Assembly: GCA_020717885.1 (NCBI GenBank)
Contig: DYDN01000001.1
Span: 1 to 29,048 of the forward strand
Reading direction: 5' to 3'
Origin: Candidatus Forterrea sp.
Lineage (GTDB): Archaea; Iainarchaeota; Iainarchaeia; Iainarchaeales; JAAZKV01
Length of the DNA stretch: 29,048 bases
Part shown: piece by piece, positions 7,574 to 16,037 of the stretch
How the letters are laid out: the number at the start of each line of letters is the position of its first letter
Position numbering within the stretch: position 1 is the stretch's first letter
Program-made: the position numbers and the translations under genes
The notes under the pieces: model-generated
Seen by the model: only the letters and a program-made list of their open reading frames with translations
What the model was told of the DNA's origin: nothing
Databases searched by the model: none

Positions 7574-7683
7574 CAATTGACGTAAGGGTTTTCTGGTATT
7601 GGCGTATTTTTTCCCTTGATGGGCCCAATTGACGTAAAGCGCTTCGTTTCGCCAAGGGAAACCTTTTAAAGGCAAAGACGTAA
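7574..7683 (+). promoter_or_regulatory. S-layer promoter with three GACGTAA direct repeats
   Basis: CAATTGACGTAA occurs at 7574-7585 and again at 7626-7637, exactly 52 bp apart. The core GACGTAA appears a third time at 7677-7683, 46 bp further on. A purine-rich stretch and ACCTTTTAAA (7661-7670) look like a BRE and TATA box between the second and third copies. The first two copies are placed like upstream activator sites; the third lies in the initiation region. This fits strong, controlled expression of the S-layer gene. Confidence 0.5.
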
Positions 7684-7695
7684 CTAGTAGTCATG

Positions 7696-7747
7696 CCTTA
7701 TAGCTTAGCCTAGCCGCATTGTTGGCGGCGTAGCTAAAGCATAAAGG
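7696..7747 (+). promoter_or_regulatory. Long stem-loop in the S-layer mRNA leader
   Basis: An imperfect hairpin spans the predicted 5' leader: GCCGC (7713-7717) pairs with GCGGC (7725-7729) around a 7-nt loop. Below a 3x3 internal loop, AGC pairs with GCT (7707-7709 with 7733-7735), GCTT with AAGC (7703-7706 with 7737-7740), TAT with ATA, and CC with GG at the base. It lies between the TATA box and the ribosome binding site GAGGTGA (7764-7770), which stays unpaired. Such a structure could protect a highly expressed mRNA. Confidence 0.5.
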
Positions 7748-7777
7748 AATTATTTTTCGTTATGAGGTGAAAAACGA

Positions 7778-10372
7778 ATGAAAGGACTGAACATAAAAAA
7801 AATAGTTGCGATCGGATTAGGCGCAGCTTTGGTTGGATCAGCTCTCGCACCAGCAGTTATGGCTGGAGCATTTGAGAACTTGTCCACTAAGTTGACACAA
7901 AAAAGCTTGATCATAGATGCAACTACAGGCGCACCAGTTGTCGACATCGTTGTTGGAACAATCGGACAGCCTGCAGATGTTATCTGGGCAGGAAACATAG
8001 CCGCTAAAGTAGCACAAATGGCTACAATACCAGTTGCTGGCTCAGGAACAAAGACAGTTAATATAACTGTTGGCGGAACTAGCACAACAAGCGGCGCAGG
8101 AGAGACATTCGAAACCTACGCTGATTTCACATCACAGGAAAGCAAGTTAAACGCAATGACTGTGACAAACACAAAAATGCCTGGCTTGGTAAACAATCCT
8201 TCAGCTAAAGTGAAGTGGAACTCAACTTCCTATTCAACTACTTCGGTAAGCGAAGATTTGAATGCAGTAATGGACGTTGACTTCCAGGGAGAGAAATCCT
8301 CTTCAAAATACGCTGCTGGAGAACTCTACGCTTCGATTGACAAAGGGAAAATTTTCTACAATGTTAATTTAGGAAGCGGAATCCCAATCAACGTGGATAA
8401 GACCCAGCTTGATGGTAACTCGTACTATGATGTACAGATACCTTTCTTGGGCAAAATTTACAAGCTCGATGAGATAGGCGCATCAGAGAAGAGAATCGTA
8501 ATGTACGCTGATACAACCCCTACTGAATTACAAGTTGGGCAGTCAATCACTGTTACTCCTGCTACAGCTTACGCTGGAAAGGCAATGATAGTAGAATTGG
8601 TTGATTTGGTTCAGACTGGAACAGGAAACAATAATTACGAAGCTAAGTGGGCTTTGAAGATTGATGGCATAGTAAAGAAGTACGTGCAGAAAGCTCCTTC
8701 AACTGCATACAACTTGAAGGATGAGTTCGGCTCAAGCTACTTCGGAGACAACGTGTATGTAACATCAGCAGGATTAAACCTTGCAGCTAACAAGTACACT
8801 GCTACAGTAAGAATGGGCACAGAAAGACTTGAACTAAGGGATGGTCACGGGTTCCCATACACTGGAGACAGCTCAGTTGACTCAAAGCAGCCATGGGAAG
8901 TTGTTTTCGAAAAAAGTGGAAACAATTTGACAAAAATCAGCTTGAAGAATCAGTGGAAATATGATAAGACTGCTGGATCAGCTTCCGATACTTCAAAACA
9001 TGTTTTGAAGGTTGGAGAAGAAGTAGTTCTTCCTAACGACTTTGCAAAAATAAAGTTTGCTGGTTTCCAGACAAAGCCATCAACAGAAGTATTAATTGGT
9101 GACGTGTCAACAATTGACGGCGGCGGTATCCAATACGCTGATTTGAAAGGAACAACAATTAAAGTTCCATTCTACAAGCAGTTTGATTTGGATTATAACA
9201 AGCCAAGAATTACTTCAATCTCCGGTCAGGATTACACGTTCTGGTTGGATAGAAACTTAAACGGATATGTTGAAGTGTACTACATTAAGGGAGATTACAC
9301 TACAGCAGAAACTAGATCAGGAGCTACATGGTCAAGGGTAGTTGGAGCTGACAGCAACTTCCGGTACAATAGCGTTGTTGATGTAAACAACTTGCCACAG
9401 AACGCACAGATTGACCTTGGAATAAAAGACGGATCAGGAACAGAAGTGGATGTAAACTATCTATTGGTTGTTGACCAGTCTGACGAGAGTGCTGGATTAG
9501 TATTAGGTGCTAATACCTTCTATCTATACAACAAAGCAGTTGCGTCATCAGTTCCAAAGTTGGTGTTCATAGACTCAAACGTTCTAGGTACAGCAAGGGG
9601 CACAACACACTATGCTCCAAACACAGTAGACTTTATGACTACCTTGATGGATAATAACCTTGGTGCATACAGCTCTACAAAGTACGTGCCAGCGCACTTG
9701 AGATACTACGATAACAACGATAGTCTAACAAGTAAATTTGTTGACCTCTATGTAAGAACAGGCGACACAGCTACTGTTTGGAACTATGAATCTCTAAAGA
9801 ACGAGACTAACGCGACAATACCAGCACCAACAATGGATGCTAACTATTTCGGTTGGACTCACGCAATTAGGGGCGGATCAGAGTACTTCAAAGAAGCGTT
9901 GACTCAGGATGGAACATTGGTTGTTTCAGACAACTCAAAGTTCACACTAACAGTTCCTGAAGAAGTGCGAAAGCTCGAAGCATACTTGGGCTCAACAGGC
10001 ACATCAACAACTACAACTGGTGGAGTAAAATACACCGGAGTTGCTGTTAATGAGACCAAAGGCAATGTAACTGTTGACGCTATCTCAGGCGCTACAACTG
10101 GGGTTGCAGTAACAAAGGTTTCAAACATAGTGAAAGCAGACTCAGAATTCATTAGCGGTAAAGCTATACTTGTTGGTGGATGGATGGCTAACACTAAGGT
10201 TGCAAAATCCTTGATGGTTGATGCACAGACTCTAGAAGCTAGATTGACAAGCAGCGGAGATTACGTTTCAGCTGTTCTTGACAACGGCAGTATAGTAGTT
10301 GCTGGATGGACAGCTTCAGACACAGGAGTTGCTGCTCAGCAATTGATCTCAGCTCTTGACGGTCTAATTTAA
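7778..10372 (+). CDS. S-layer protein
   Basis: Surface-lattice protein of 864 residues, exported and probably the main cell wall component. A signal peptide is clear: basic MKGLNIKK, a hydrophobic core to about residue 25, and a likely cut near AVMA/G (29/30). Residues about 43-86 resemble the S_layer_N family of Methanococcales (GAPVVDIVVG then PADVIWAGNIAAKVA). The last 75 residues match the paired C-terminal part (KAILVGGWMANTKVA and GSIVVAGWTASDTGVAAQQL). Several N-x-S/T sequons (for example NLS, NIT, NAT, NVT) and a Thr-rich STGTSTTTTGG stretch near 745 suggest glycosylation. A strong GAGGTGA site (7 nt before ATG), a structured leader and an intrinsic terminator all point to high expression. 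Confidence 0.9.
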   Translation: MKGLNIKKIVAIGLGAALVGSALAPAVMAGAFENLSTKLTQKSLIIDATTGAPVVDIVVGTIGQPADVIWAGNIAAKVAQMATIPVAGSGTKTVNITVGGTSTTSGAGETFETYADFTSQESKLNAMTVTNTKMPGLVNNPSAKVKWNSTSYSTTSVSEDLNAVMDVDFQGEKSSSKYAAGELYASIDKGKIFYNVNLGSGIPINVDKTQLDGNSYYDVQIPFLGKIYKLDEIGASEKRIVMYADTTPTELQVGQSITVTPATAYAGKAMIVELVDLVQTGTGNNNYEAKWALKIDGIVKKYVQKAPSTAYNLKDEFGSSYFGDNVYVTSAGLNLAANKYTATVRMGTERLELRDGHGFPYTGDSSVDSKQPWEVVFEKSGNNLTKISLKNQWKYDKTAGSASDTSKHVLKVGEEVVLPNDFAKIKFAGFQTKPSTEVLIGDVSTIDGGGIQYADLKGTTIKVPFYKQFDLDYNKPRITSISGQDYTFWLDRNLNGYVEVYYIKGDYTTAETRSGATWSRVVGADSNFRYNSVVDVNNLPQNAQIDLGIKDGSGTEVDVNYLLVVDQSDESAGLVLGANTFYLYNKAVASSVPKLVFIDSNVLGTARGTTHYAPNTVDFMTTLMDNNLGAYSSTKYVPAHLRYYDNNDSLTSKFVDLYVRTGDTATVWNYESLKNETNATIPAPTMDANYFGWTHAIRGGSEYFKEALTQDGTLVVSDNSKFTLTVPEEVRKLEAYLGSTGTSTTTTGGVKYTGVAVNETKGNVTVDAISGATTGVAVTKVSNIVKADSEFISGKAILVGGWMANTKVAKSLMVDAQTLEARLTSSGDYVSAVLDNGSIVVAGWTASDTGVAAQQLISALDGLI

Positions 10373-10385
10373 ATAGTTTAATTAC

Positions 10386-10430
10386 AAAAGAGAAGGGGAA
10401 GTAATTCCCCTTTTCTTTTTTTGTTTTTTT
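10386..10430 (+). terminator. Intrinsic terminator after the S-layer gene
   Basis: AAGGGGAA (10393-10400) and TTCCCCTT (10405-10412) form a perfect stem around GTAA. Pairing extends outward through one G-U pair into the A-rich and T-rich flanks to about 15 bp. T-rich sequence continues to 10430. It begins 14 bp after the S-layer stop codon. Confidence 0.8.
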
Positions 10431-10524
10431 TAATGATTTTTTTTTGTTGAATTCAGCCGCAGGCATTTAGTTTGTATTAATTATTAACAATTATTCAGCC
10501 TGGCTTTTTGCGCGCCATATGGGC

Positions 10525-10533
10525 ATATTTTTA
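10525..10533 (+). promoter_or_regulatory. TATA-like box for the gene at 10558
   Basis: ATATTTTTA is centred 29 bp before ATG 10558, fitting a leaderless mRNA. It falls inside the alternative longer frame from ATG 10519, which is why that start is disfavoured. Confidence 0.45.
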
Positions 10534-10557
10534 TTCTTTTTGTATCCACTTTTTTGC

Positions 10558-11295
10558 ATGAAGCAGGCACAAGATTCAAAAGAAACAAGGAGAGTTCTTG
10601 GTAAAGGAATTATTCAGCCAAGGTCGTTTGCGGATAAGGGTCTTGAGTACGCTAAAGCAAGTGGTCCAGGGCGAAAGTCGCACGAGGCGGGCTTTGGAAA
10701 GAAAGTACTTTTTTTGGGCGCAATAGCCGTGTTTTTGGTTGTCGTTGCATGGGTTTTCATTGTTTTCTTGCCTAACCAATACCGTTTTTCCTTTGCGGTT
10801 AATGATGTTCCTTACTACTCAAATGATTATACTCCGACCGAGTTCTTTAACTTAGTAAAGGATTCAAATAATTTTGTGGTTTCAGTGGCTCTTCTTGATG
10901 GGAACACTGACCCGTGGACAGTTAATTCGATGAATCTCTGGTTAGTTGCATTTAACTCTAACCACAAAAGAACAGTTGTGGTTACCCAAGTTGTTGATGT
11001 TTTTGGCGATATAAAGAATTGTCTTACAAATGACGGCAATCTTTTGCAAAGTAGGGATATTTCAAAAGAAGAGTGTCTTGCGATTTTGGGAGAGTCCTCG
11101 GCGGTTAAAATAAATTTGCGCCCGAGTAATGAAAACAAGGTTGTTCTTTACACAAATAGGGCAGATATTTTTGCGCAGAGCGGAAGATTAAATTCTACAC
11201 TGAATTATTTAGTAATAAAAAATATTTTCCCTAATTTTGACACCACCCTTGCAATAATTAATGAGAAAATAAATGCTGTAAATCCTTCTAAGTAA
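10558..11295 (+). CDS. Single-span membrane protein of unknown function
   Basis: A 245-residue protein with a basic, probably cytoplasmic N-terminal tail (about 1-47), one strong membrane helix (about 49-72, VLFLGAIAVFLVVVAWVFIVF) and an outside domain of about 170 residues. The outside domain has mixed strands and helices and two cysteines (in KNCLTN and EECLAI) that could pair. No family is recognised. ATG 10558 is chosen over ATG 10519 because a TATA-like box lies at 10525-10533. It sits between the S-layer gene and a group of glycosyltransferase-like genes, so an envelope role is likely by context only. Confidence 0.75.
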   Translation: MKQAQDSKETRRVLGKGIIQPRSFADKGLEYAKASGPGRKSHEAGFGKKVLFLGAIAVFLVVVAWVFIVFLPNQYRFSFAVNDVPYYSNDYTPTEFFNLVKDSNNFVVSVALLDGNTDPWTVNSMNLWLVAFNSNHKRTVVVTQVVDVFGDIKNCLTNDGNLLQSRDISKEECLAILGESSAVKINLRPSNENKVVLYTNRADIFAQSGRLNSTLNYLVIKNIFPNFDTTLAIINEKINAVNPSK

Positions 11296-11390
11296 GAAAG
11301 CACATTTTTTCGTCCCAAAAATACCTTATTTATTTTGCTTTTCAATCGACCCAAAAGCCTTTTATCCTCTTTTTGTAGCAATTTCTCTTA

Positions 11391-12716
11391 ATGTCCGAAA
11401 TAATGACGCTTAGCTCGCGCGACCGCGGTTTGCTTTTGTTTTTTCTTGTGGCGTTGCTTTTGATTGTGCTTGCTGCAAGTTTTTCCTGGCACCCGATTAT
11501 GTTAGTTGTTGCATTTAATGCGCTCTTCCTTTTCAACTTATTTCTTTATTTCATGCTTTACCTTAACAAAAAAGATTTTGGTGTTGCCCGTAAACCAAAA
11601 AATTTTCCTTCAATAGCAGTAGTAGTTCCAGTTTATAATTCTCTAAATACAATCACAAAGTGTCTTAAATCAATAAAAGAAATGAAGTATCCAAAAAAAG
11701 TTCAAATTATTGTGGTTGATGACTGCAGCACTGATGGTACTCGCGAGATTTTGGAGAAAACAAAAGGAATAATTCTTCTTAAGCATGAAAAGAATGCTGG
11801 TAAAGCAGCCGCATTAAGCACCGGAATAAAAAAAGCGGGTGCAAAATATATTGCGCTGATTGATTCTGATTCTTACCCTGAAAAAGAAGCCTTAATGAAA
11901 ATGATGGGGTACTTTTGGGACAAAAAAATTGCTGCGGTGACGTGTCTTGTTCTTCCTGACAAGAAAAAAACTCTTTTGCAAAAAATTCAATTTCTTGAAT
12001 ATCTTTTGGGATTTGGCCTGCACAACACTTTGCTCTCTTCAATAGGTTCAAGCTATGTTGTTCCTGGTCCGCTCACGATTTTTAGAAGAGAAGTTTTTGA
12101 TGTAGTGGGGAGTTTTGAGGCAGGTAACCTTGCCGAGGATATGGAGTTTGGTTTGCGCATGAAAAAGCACGGAATGAATATAGCTAATTGTCATGAGGCT
12201 CTTGTTCTTACTGACGTTCCTGCGACAATAAAAAATCTTTTTATTCAGCGCGATAGGTGGTACCGCGGCGCGGCGTTTAATTTCATAAGGTACAGGCAGT
12301 TAATTTTTAACAAAAAGAATCCCGATTTTGGATTCTTTATGATGCCGTTTCTTTTTTTCACCCAAGTGCTGATAATTGCAGTACTTTTAAGATTAATCAT
12401 TTTCTCTTTTAGGGATATTTTAATCTTCCTTAATATTGCCGCAACGTATCTTTCTCTTGGCGGCTCGGTTTCAGTTGGATTCATTCAATCCCCCATTCCT
12501 CCATCAGTACTTTTTTTCATAATAACCTACATTTGTGTTGCGGCGTATTTTTGGCTCTGCTTTAAAACAGCTAAGTATAAGCCAAAACTTTCTGATTTTG
12601 TTCCGCTTCTAATACTTATTTTTATATACCCTTATTTCATTAGTTTTATCTACTCTCAAGGGTATTTTAAGGAAATTTTCGGGGTGAAAGCAAAATGGCG
12701 AAGAGTGTCTACTTAG
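11391..12716 (+). CDS. Membrane-bound processive family 2 glycosyltransferase
   Basis: Transfers sugars from nucleotide-sugars at the inner face of the membrane. All GT2 motifs are present: VVVPVYNS near 78-84, the acidic pair in VVDDCSTDGT (Asp110/111), DSD (158-160) for metal and nucleotide, AED (248-250) with the catalytic base region, and QRDRW (286-290), the Q-x-x-R-W motif of processive synthases. Two membrane helices precede the catalytic domain (about 12-30 and 35-57) and about four follow it. Residues 65-300 form the catalytic domain. A TATA-like TTTTATCC around 11358-11366 precedes the ATG by about 25-30 bp. It overlaps the next gene by 22 bp. The substrate is unknown; S-layer or surface glycan synthesis is inferred. 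Confidence 0.85.
   Translation: MSEIMTLSSRDRGLLLFFLVALLLIVLAASFSWHPIMLVVAFNALFLFNLFLYFMLYLNKKDFGVARKPKNFPSIAVVVPVYNSLNTITKCLKSIKEMKYPKKVQIIVVDDCSTDGTREILEKTKGIILLKHEKNAGKAAALSTGIKKAGAKYIALIDSDSYPEKEALMKMMGYFWDKKIAAVTCLVLPDKKKTLLQKIQFLEYLLGFGLHNTLLSSIGSSYVVPGPLTIFRREVFDVVGSFEAGNLAEDMEFGLRMKKHGMNIANCHEALVLTDVPATIKNLFIQRDRWYRGAAFNFIRYRQLIFNKKNPDFGFFMMPFLFFTQVLIIAVLLRLIIFSFRDILIFLNIAATYLSLGGSVSVGFIQSPIPPSVLFFIITYICVAAYFWLCFKTAKYKPKLSDFVPLLILIFIYPYFISFIYSQGYFKEIFGVKAKWRRVST
12681..12687 (+). promoter_or_regulatory. Ribosome binding site setting the start at 12695
   Basis: GGGGTGA lies 7 nt before ATG 12695, inside the end of the GT2 gene, and supports coupled translation. Confidence 0.6.
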
Positions 12717-13336
12717 CTGCAATGATTGCAACAATTGCAATAATCCTTGTGGGGTTCTTCTCAGTTTCCGTTGCGGATGATGCAAAAGCTAAACAGTTTA
12801 ACAGCGAGATAAATCAGTTTGTTCTTGAGAATGAGCTCCAATCATCTTTTGCGGATTTTGATGTTAATAACAAGGAAGTTTATTGCACGATTGTTCAGCA
12901 GGGGATAGCGAATCTCTCAAAGAGTGCAAGTATTTTTGAGGCACAGCTCTCAACATTTAAGGAGAACTCATTTAACACAACTGAATTTTATTCAGTAAAA
13001 AGAAATTATCTTCTCACAAACATGATTTTGTTTAGGAGTTTTTTAAGGGCGAGAGAGTATTGTGATTTTAATACAAAACCAGTATTGTTCTTTTATGCGG
13101 AAGATAAATCCTGTGAAGAAGAGTGCGGGGTTATTGGTGCACAGCTCTTTGATTTAAAGGATTGTAACTCATTTAGAGCATTTAATTTCCCCTACAATTG
13201 GCCAACATATGAATTCATAAAAATACTTGAAGTTAAATATGGTGTGGATAAACCCGGGACCCTTGTTATTGATGGGGAGAGAATTGATTCTCTTCAGCCA
13301 AAAGAGGTTCTTGCTAAAAAACTTGGTTGCGTTTAA
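12695..13336 (+). CDS. Membrane-anchored cysteine-rich protein, possibly thioredoxin-like
   Basis: A 213-residue protein with an N-terminal hydrophobic helix (about 5-27, possibly an uncleaved anchor) and an outside domain. Residues about 30-120 appear helical. The C-terminal part has a layout that recalls a thioredoxin fold: a strand KPVLFFYAE (about 126-134), then KSCEEEC where a redox motif would sit, and near the end KPGTLVIDGERID. The spacing is C-x3-C, not C-x2-C, so redox activity is only a suggestion. About six cysteines lie outside the membrane segment. It has a strong ribosome site, overlaps the GT2 gene, and is followed after 14 bp by the GT-C-like gene, so the three form an operon. 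Confidence 0.7.
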   Translation: MAKSVYLAAMIATIAIILVGFFSVSVADDAKAKQFNSEINQFVLENELQSSFADFDVNNKEVYCTIVQQGIANLSKSASIFEAQLSTFKENSFNTTEFYSVKRNYLLTNMILFRSFLRAREYCDFNTKPVLFFYAEDKSCEEECGVIGAQLFDLKDCNSFRAFNFPYNWPTYEFIKILEVKYGVDKPGTLVIDGERIDSLQPKEVLAKKLGCV

Positions 13337-13350
13337 GCGGTTGGTTTCTA

Positions 13351-14688
13351 ATGAAGCATGTGCCCAAAAAGAAAGGAAAGTTTTCAGTTGAGCTGTTCAT
13401 TGCAAAAGCGATTGAGCTTAAGTGGCTAGTAATATCATTTGTTCTCTTTATTTCCCTACAACTATTCCACATAGCGTTTGTTCATTGGGATAAAGTTGCG
13501 TATGTTTTTGGCGGAAAGTGGTTTTGCGGCAACCAGATATATTTTGAGTTTATTCGCCCCCCTCTCCCCTCTTTTCTTAACTGTATTTTTGGTGCGCAGG
13601 ATTACTCAATATTAATCACAACCGCATTCGCATGCATTGTTTATTTTGCCGCAGTAATTTTGCTTTACTCTGCCCACAAAAAAGAACTTAACCAAGGGAT
13701 CTTCGCGTTATTCGCGTTTTTGTTTCCCGCAATTCTCTTTAATTTTAACTTCGGTTCCGACTTGCTTGCGGTTGGTTTCTTAATGCTCGCGCTTGCAGTA
13801 AAGGGGCCAGTAAAGAAAGGTGCATTTTTTGCTCTTGCTACACTTTCTCGATACAATTTCCTTATCTTCGGGTTAGTTTTGTTCTGGCATGAGAGAAAAA
13901 ACCCGAAGAGAATTGCAATTATGCTTGCTCTTCTTGTATTGCTTTGGATTCCCTGGATGATTTTTAATTATCTTTACTCCGGAAACCCATTTTTTAGTAT
14001 TTATGAATCCTCCGTGTTGAATGTTTTGAATAAAGGTGCGGCGCAGCCATTTTCAATTGAACAAATATTTATTTTAGCGCTTTTTGTAATCTCACTTTTT
14101 GCAGTTAACATAAAAAAGCTTCTTTCAAGTGCAAAAATTCAATTAGGCGTGCTTGCCGCATTGATGTTTATTTTCGCTGCGGTAAAAGAAACACGGTTTA
14201 TGGGGATTTTAGTTCCAGTGCTTGCGTTTAATGCGGCAAAGGCATCAAATCATAATAAGAAAATAAGATTGTTTTTCCTTATAGTATTTGGTTTTGCGTT
14301 TGTTGCTGTGTTCTACGGGGTTTTTACAAAACCCTATTTTATTTCAGAGTTTAATACTCCTGCCGATGATTTTGTGAAGCAGTGCCGTGTTGCAAGCGAT
14401 AAGTGGGTTTTCTTTTATGATAAGGGAATTGTTGCTGAGTGCCTTGTGGATATTCACTCCTGGAAAGAGTTTGTTTCTGGTGGCGGAAATATTGTGCTAT
14501 ATGATAAAACTGGTGTCGATTTGACTGGTTTTAATGTTGTTGACCGCGGAGATTATGTGATTCTAAAATCAGATTCCTGCGCTCCTCAGCCAAAAAAATA
14601 TATTTCGGGCTATTTGAGGATGAGTGTTGTTAAGTGGCTGCGCGATACCAATTCAAAAATTTATGATTACTCTGATTGGGTTGAGTAA
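13351..14688 (+). CDS. GT-C fold-like multispan membrane glycosyltransferase (probable)
   Basis: A 445-residue polytopic protein with about ten hydrophobic segments. After the first membrane helix comes HWDKVAYVFGGKWF with Asp47 and, shortly after, RPPLPSFL. An acidic residue in the first outside loop followed by a Pro-rich landing is the hallmark of lipid-phosphate-sugar-dependent GT-C enzymes such as ArnT/PMT relatives. The last 110 residues form an outside domain with cysteines (for example KQCRVAS, AECLVD, DSCAPQ). ATG 13351 is chosen; the TTG at 13327 in the same frame overlaps the preceding gene and has nothing to support it. It completes the GT2 operon and may transfer the glycan to protein or lipid. 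Confidence 0.7.
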   Translation: MKHVPKKKGKFSVELFIAKAIELKWLVISFVLFISLQLFHIAFVHWDKVAYVFGGKWFCGNQIYFEFIRPPLPSFLNCIFGAQDYSILITTAFACIVYFAAVILLYSAHKKELNQGIFALFAFLFPAILFNFNFGSDLLAVGFLMLALAVKGPVKKGAFFALATLSRYNFLIFGLVLFWHERKNPKRIAIMLALLVLLWIPWMIFNYLYSGNPFFSIYESSVLNVLNKGAAQPFSIEQIFILALFVISLFAVNIKKLLSSAKIQLGVLAALMFIFAAVKETRFMGILVPVLAFNAAKASNHNKKIRLFFLIVFGFAFVAVFYGVFTKPYFISEFNTPADDFVKQCRVASDKWVFFYDKGIVAECLVDIHSWKEFVSGGGNIVLYDKTGVDLTGFNVVDRGDYVILKSDSCAPQPKKYISGYLRMSVVKWLRDTNSKIYDYSDWVE

Positions 14689-14722
14689 TTATTTTTTTGT
14701 ATTGGCTTTGTTCCTGCAAAGT

Positions 14723-15991
14723 TTAGAATATTTCTTCTTTGAGTAATTCCCTCAGCACAGTTGTTGCATAATTTCCTTTTGAAAGGAAGAATGATATTAC
14801 AAGCACTTTTTTTCCTTCGTTAAAAATATCATCTTCAATTTTTTCAAGTTTAAAGTTCTCCGCACGAAGAACAATTTCTTTTCTCTCGCCCTTGCTTGAG
14901 AGTTCGCTTAATTTATTTGTCTTAAAACTTTCAAATGTAAGTTCCTCATTTTTCATTACTTCGCGCTCAATTTCTCCGGCCTCTCCTTCTGCGTAAACAC
15001 TTTCAAATCCCGGGAGTATTATTGCGGGTACTCCATTAACAAGCACATCCCCGTCTATTTTTTCAAGCGCCTTTGCCCCGTATTTTGTAATTCTCTTTGT
15101 TAGTATTTTGTTAAAAATATCGCTTTGTACTGCATGAGTGAATAAGTATCTCATTTTTTCAGGGAGCTCAGTAAATGCTCCTGCAAAATCATTTGGGTAG
15201 TTTACTAAGTGATTTAGCATTGCTTTCTCTGCCCTTGTTTCCATTGGGAATTCCCGCAGCGCTTTTTTGTAGTCCCTTGTTTTCGCAAGATTTATTCTCG
15301 CCTGCTTTATTTCTTCTTTTTCTTCTTCATATGTGTCAGTGAGGTAGAGCATTACAGCCTCTTCAAACTTTCCAAGGAGTAATAGTTTTCCAACCCTGTG
15401 TGTGATTTGCCTTTTTCCTCCAAATCTTTGGTTTCCATAAAAATTCGGCAAGCCAACCTCGTTCGCCTCTCTTCCAAATTCCTCAACAATCTTGCGGATT
15501 TCTTCCTCGCTCTGTGCGATTTCCCTAATAGTTATTATAAATTGATTTCCCTTTAGTTCCCCAAGTTCCACGCGTTTATTATTCCAAATAGGATTTCGTA
15601 TTTCAATTCCCTTTACCCCAAATCTTTCAACCAGCCCCGCATCAGGCATATAGATACTAATTCTTTGGCAGGTTATTGCGCGCTTGTCCTTTAGTCCAGC
15701 GTACCCAATTCTTTTTTTGCTTACATTTAGCCCGCGTGAGATTATTGCCATTGCGGCGGATGAATCAGTATTTATTTTTTCCATGTCAAGGAGTAAGTGT
15801 TCTTCATCTTTTCGCTCTGGAACTTTCATTTCGCGTTGTTCTCTTTCTTCCCAACTTTTATTGAATCTCTGTGCCTTGCACACATACCCGTCAGTAAGTA
15901 CTTCTTCTACAATAAAATCAGCGTATCTTTGCTTTACCCTGCCTTTTAGTGCGGGGGTTGTTGTTAAGTATTCACTCATATTCATCATCAA
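14723..15991 (-). CDS. truD: tRNA pseudouridine synthase TruD
   Basis: Makes pseudouridine in tRNA (position 13 in known TruD/Pus7 enzymes). The catalytic motif GYAGLKDKRAITCQRIS places the active Asp at residue 102. Other family segments are NFYGNQRFGGKRQITHRVGK and FTHAVQSDIFNKIL. The 422-residue length is normal for archaeal TruD, which has a large insertion domain. The start is uncertain among four methionines within residues 1-5 (ATG 15991, 15988, 15985 and 15979); a TATA-like CATTTATAG on the minus strand at 16007-16015 suits a leaderless mRNA. It lies 46 bp after aRF1 on the same strand. Confidence 0.93.
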   Translation of the reverse strand: MMMNMSEYLTTTPALKGRVKQRYADFIVEEVLTDGYVCKAQRFNKSWEEREQREMKVPERKDEEHLLLDMEKINTDSSAAMAIISRGLNVSKKRIGYAGLKDKRAITCQRISIYMPDAGLVERFGVKGIEIRNPIWNNKRVELGELKGNQFIITIREIAQSEEEIRKIVEEFGREANEVGLPNFYGNQRFGGKRQITHRVGKLLLLGKFEEAVMLYLTDTYEEEKEEIKQARINLAKTRDYKKALREFPMETRAEKAMLNHLVNYPNDFAGAFTELPEKMRYLFTHAVQSDIFNKILTKRITKYGAKALEKIDGDVLVNGVPAIILPGFESVYAEGEAGEIEREVMKNEELTFESFKTNKLSELSSKGERKEIVLRAENFKLEKIEDDIFNEGKKVLVISFFLSKGNYATTVLRELLKEEIF

Positions 15992-16037
15992 GATTTATCC
16001 CAGAAACTATAAATGTCAAAACCTTGTTCTTTAGTTA

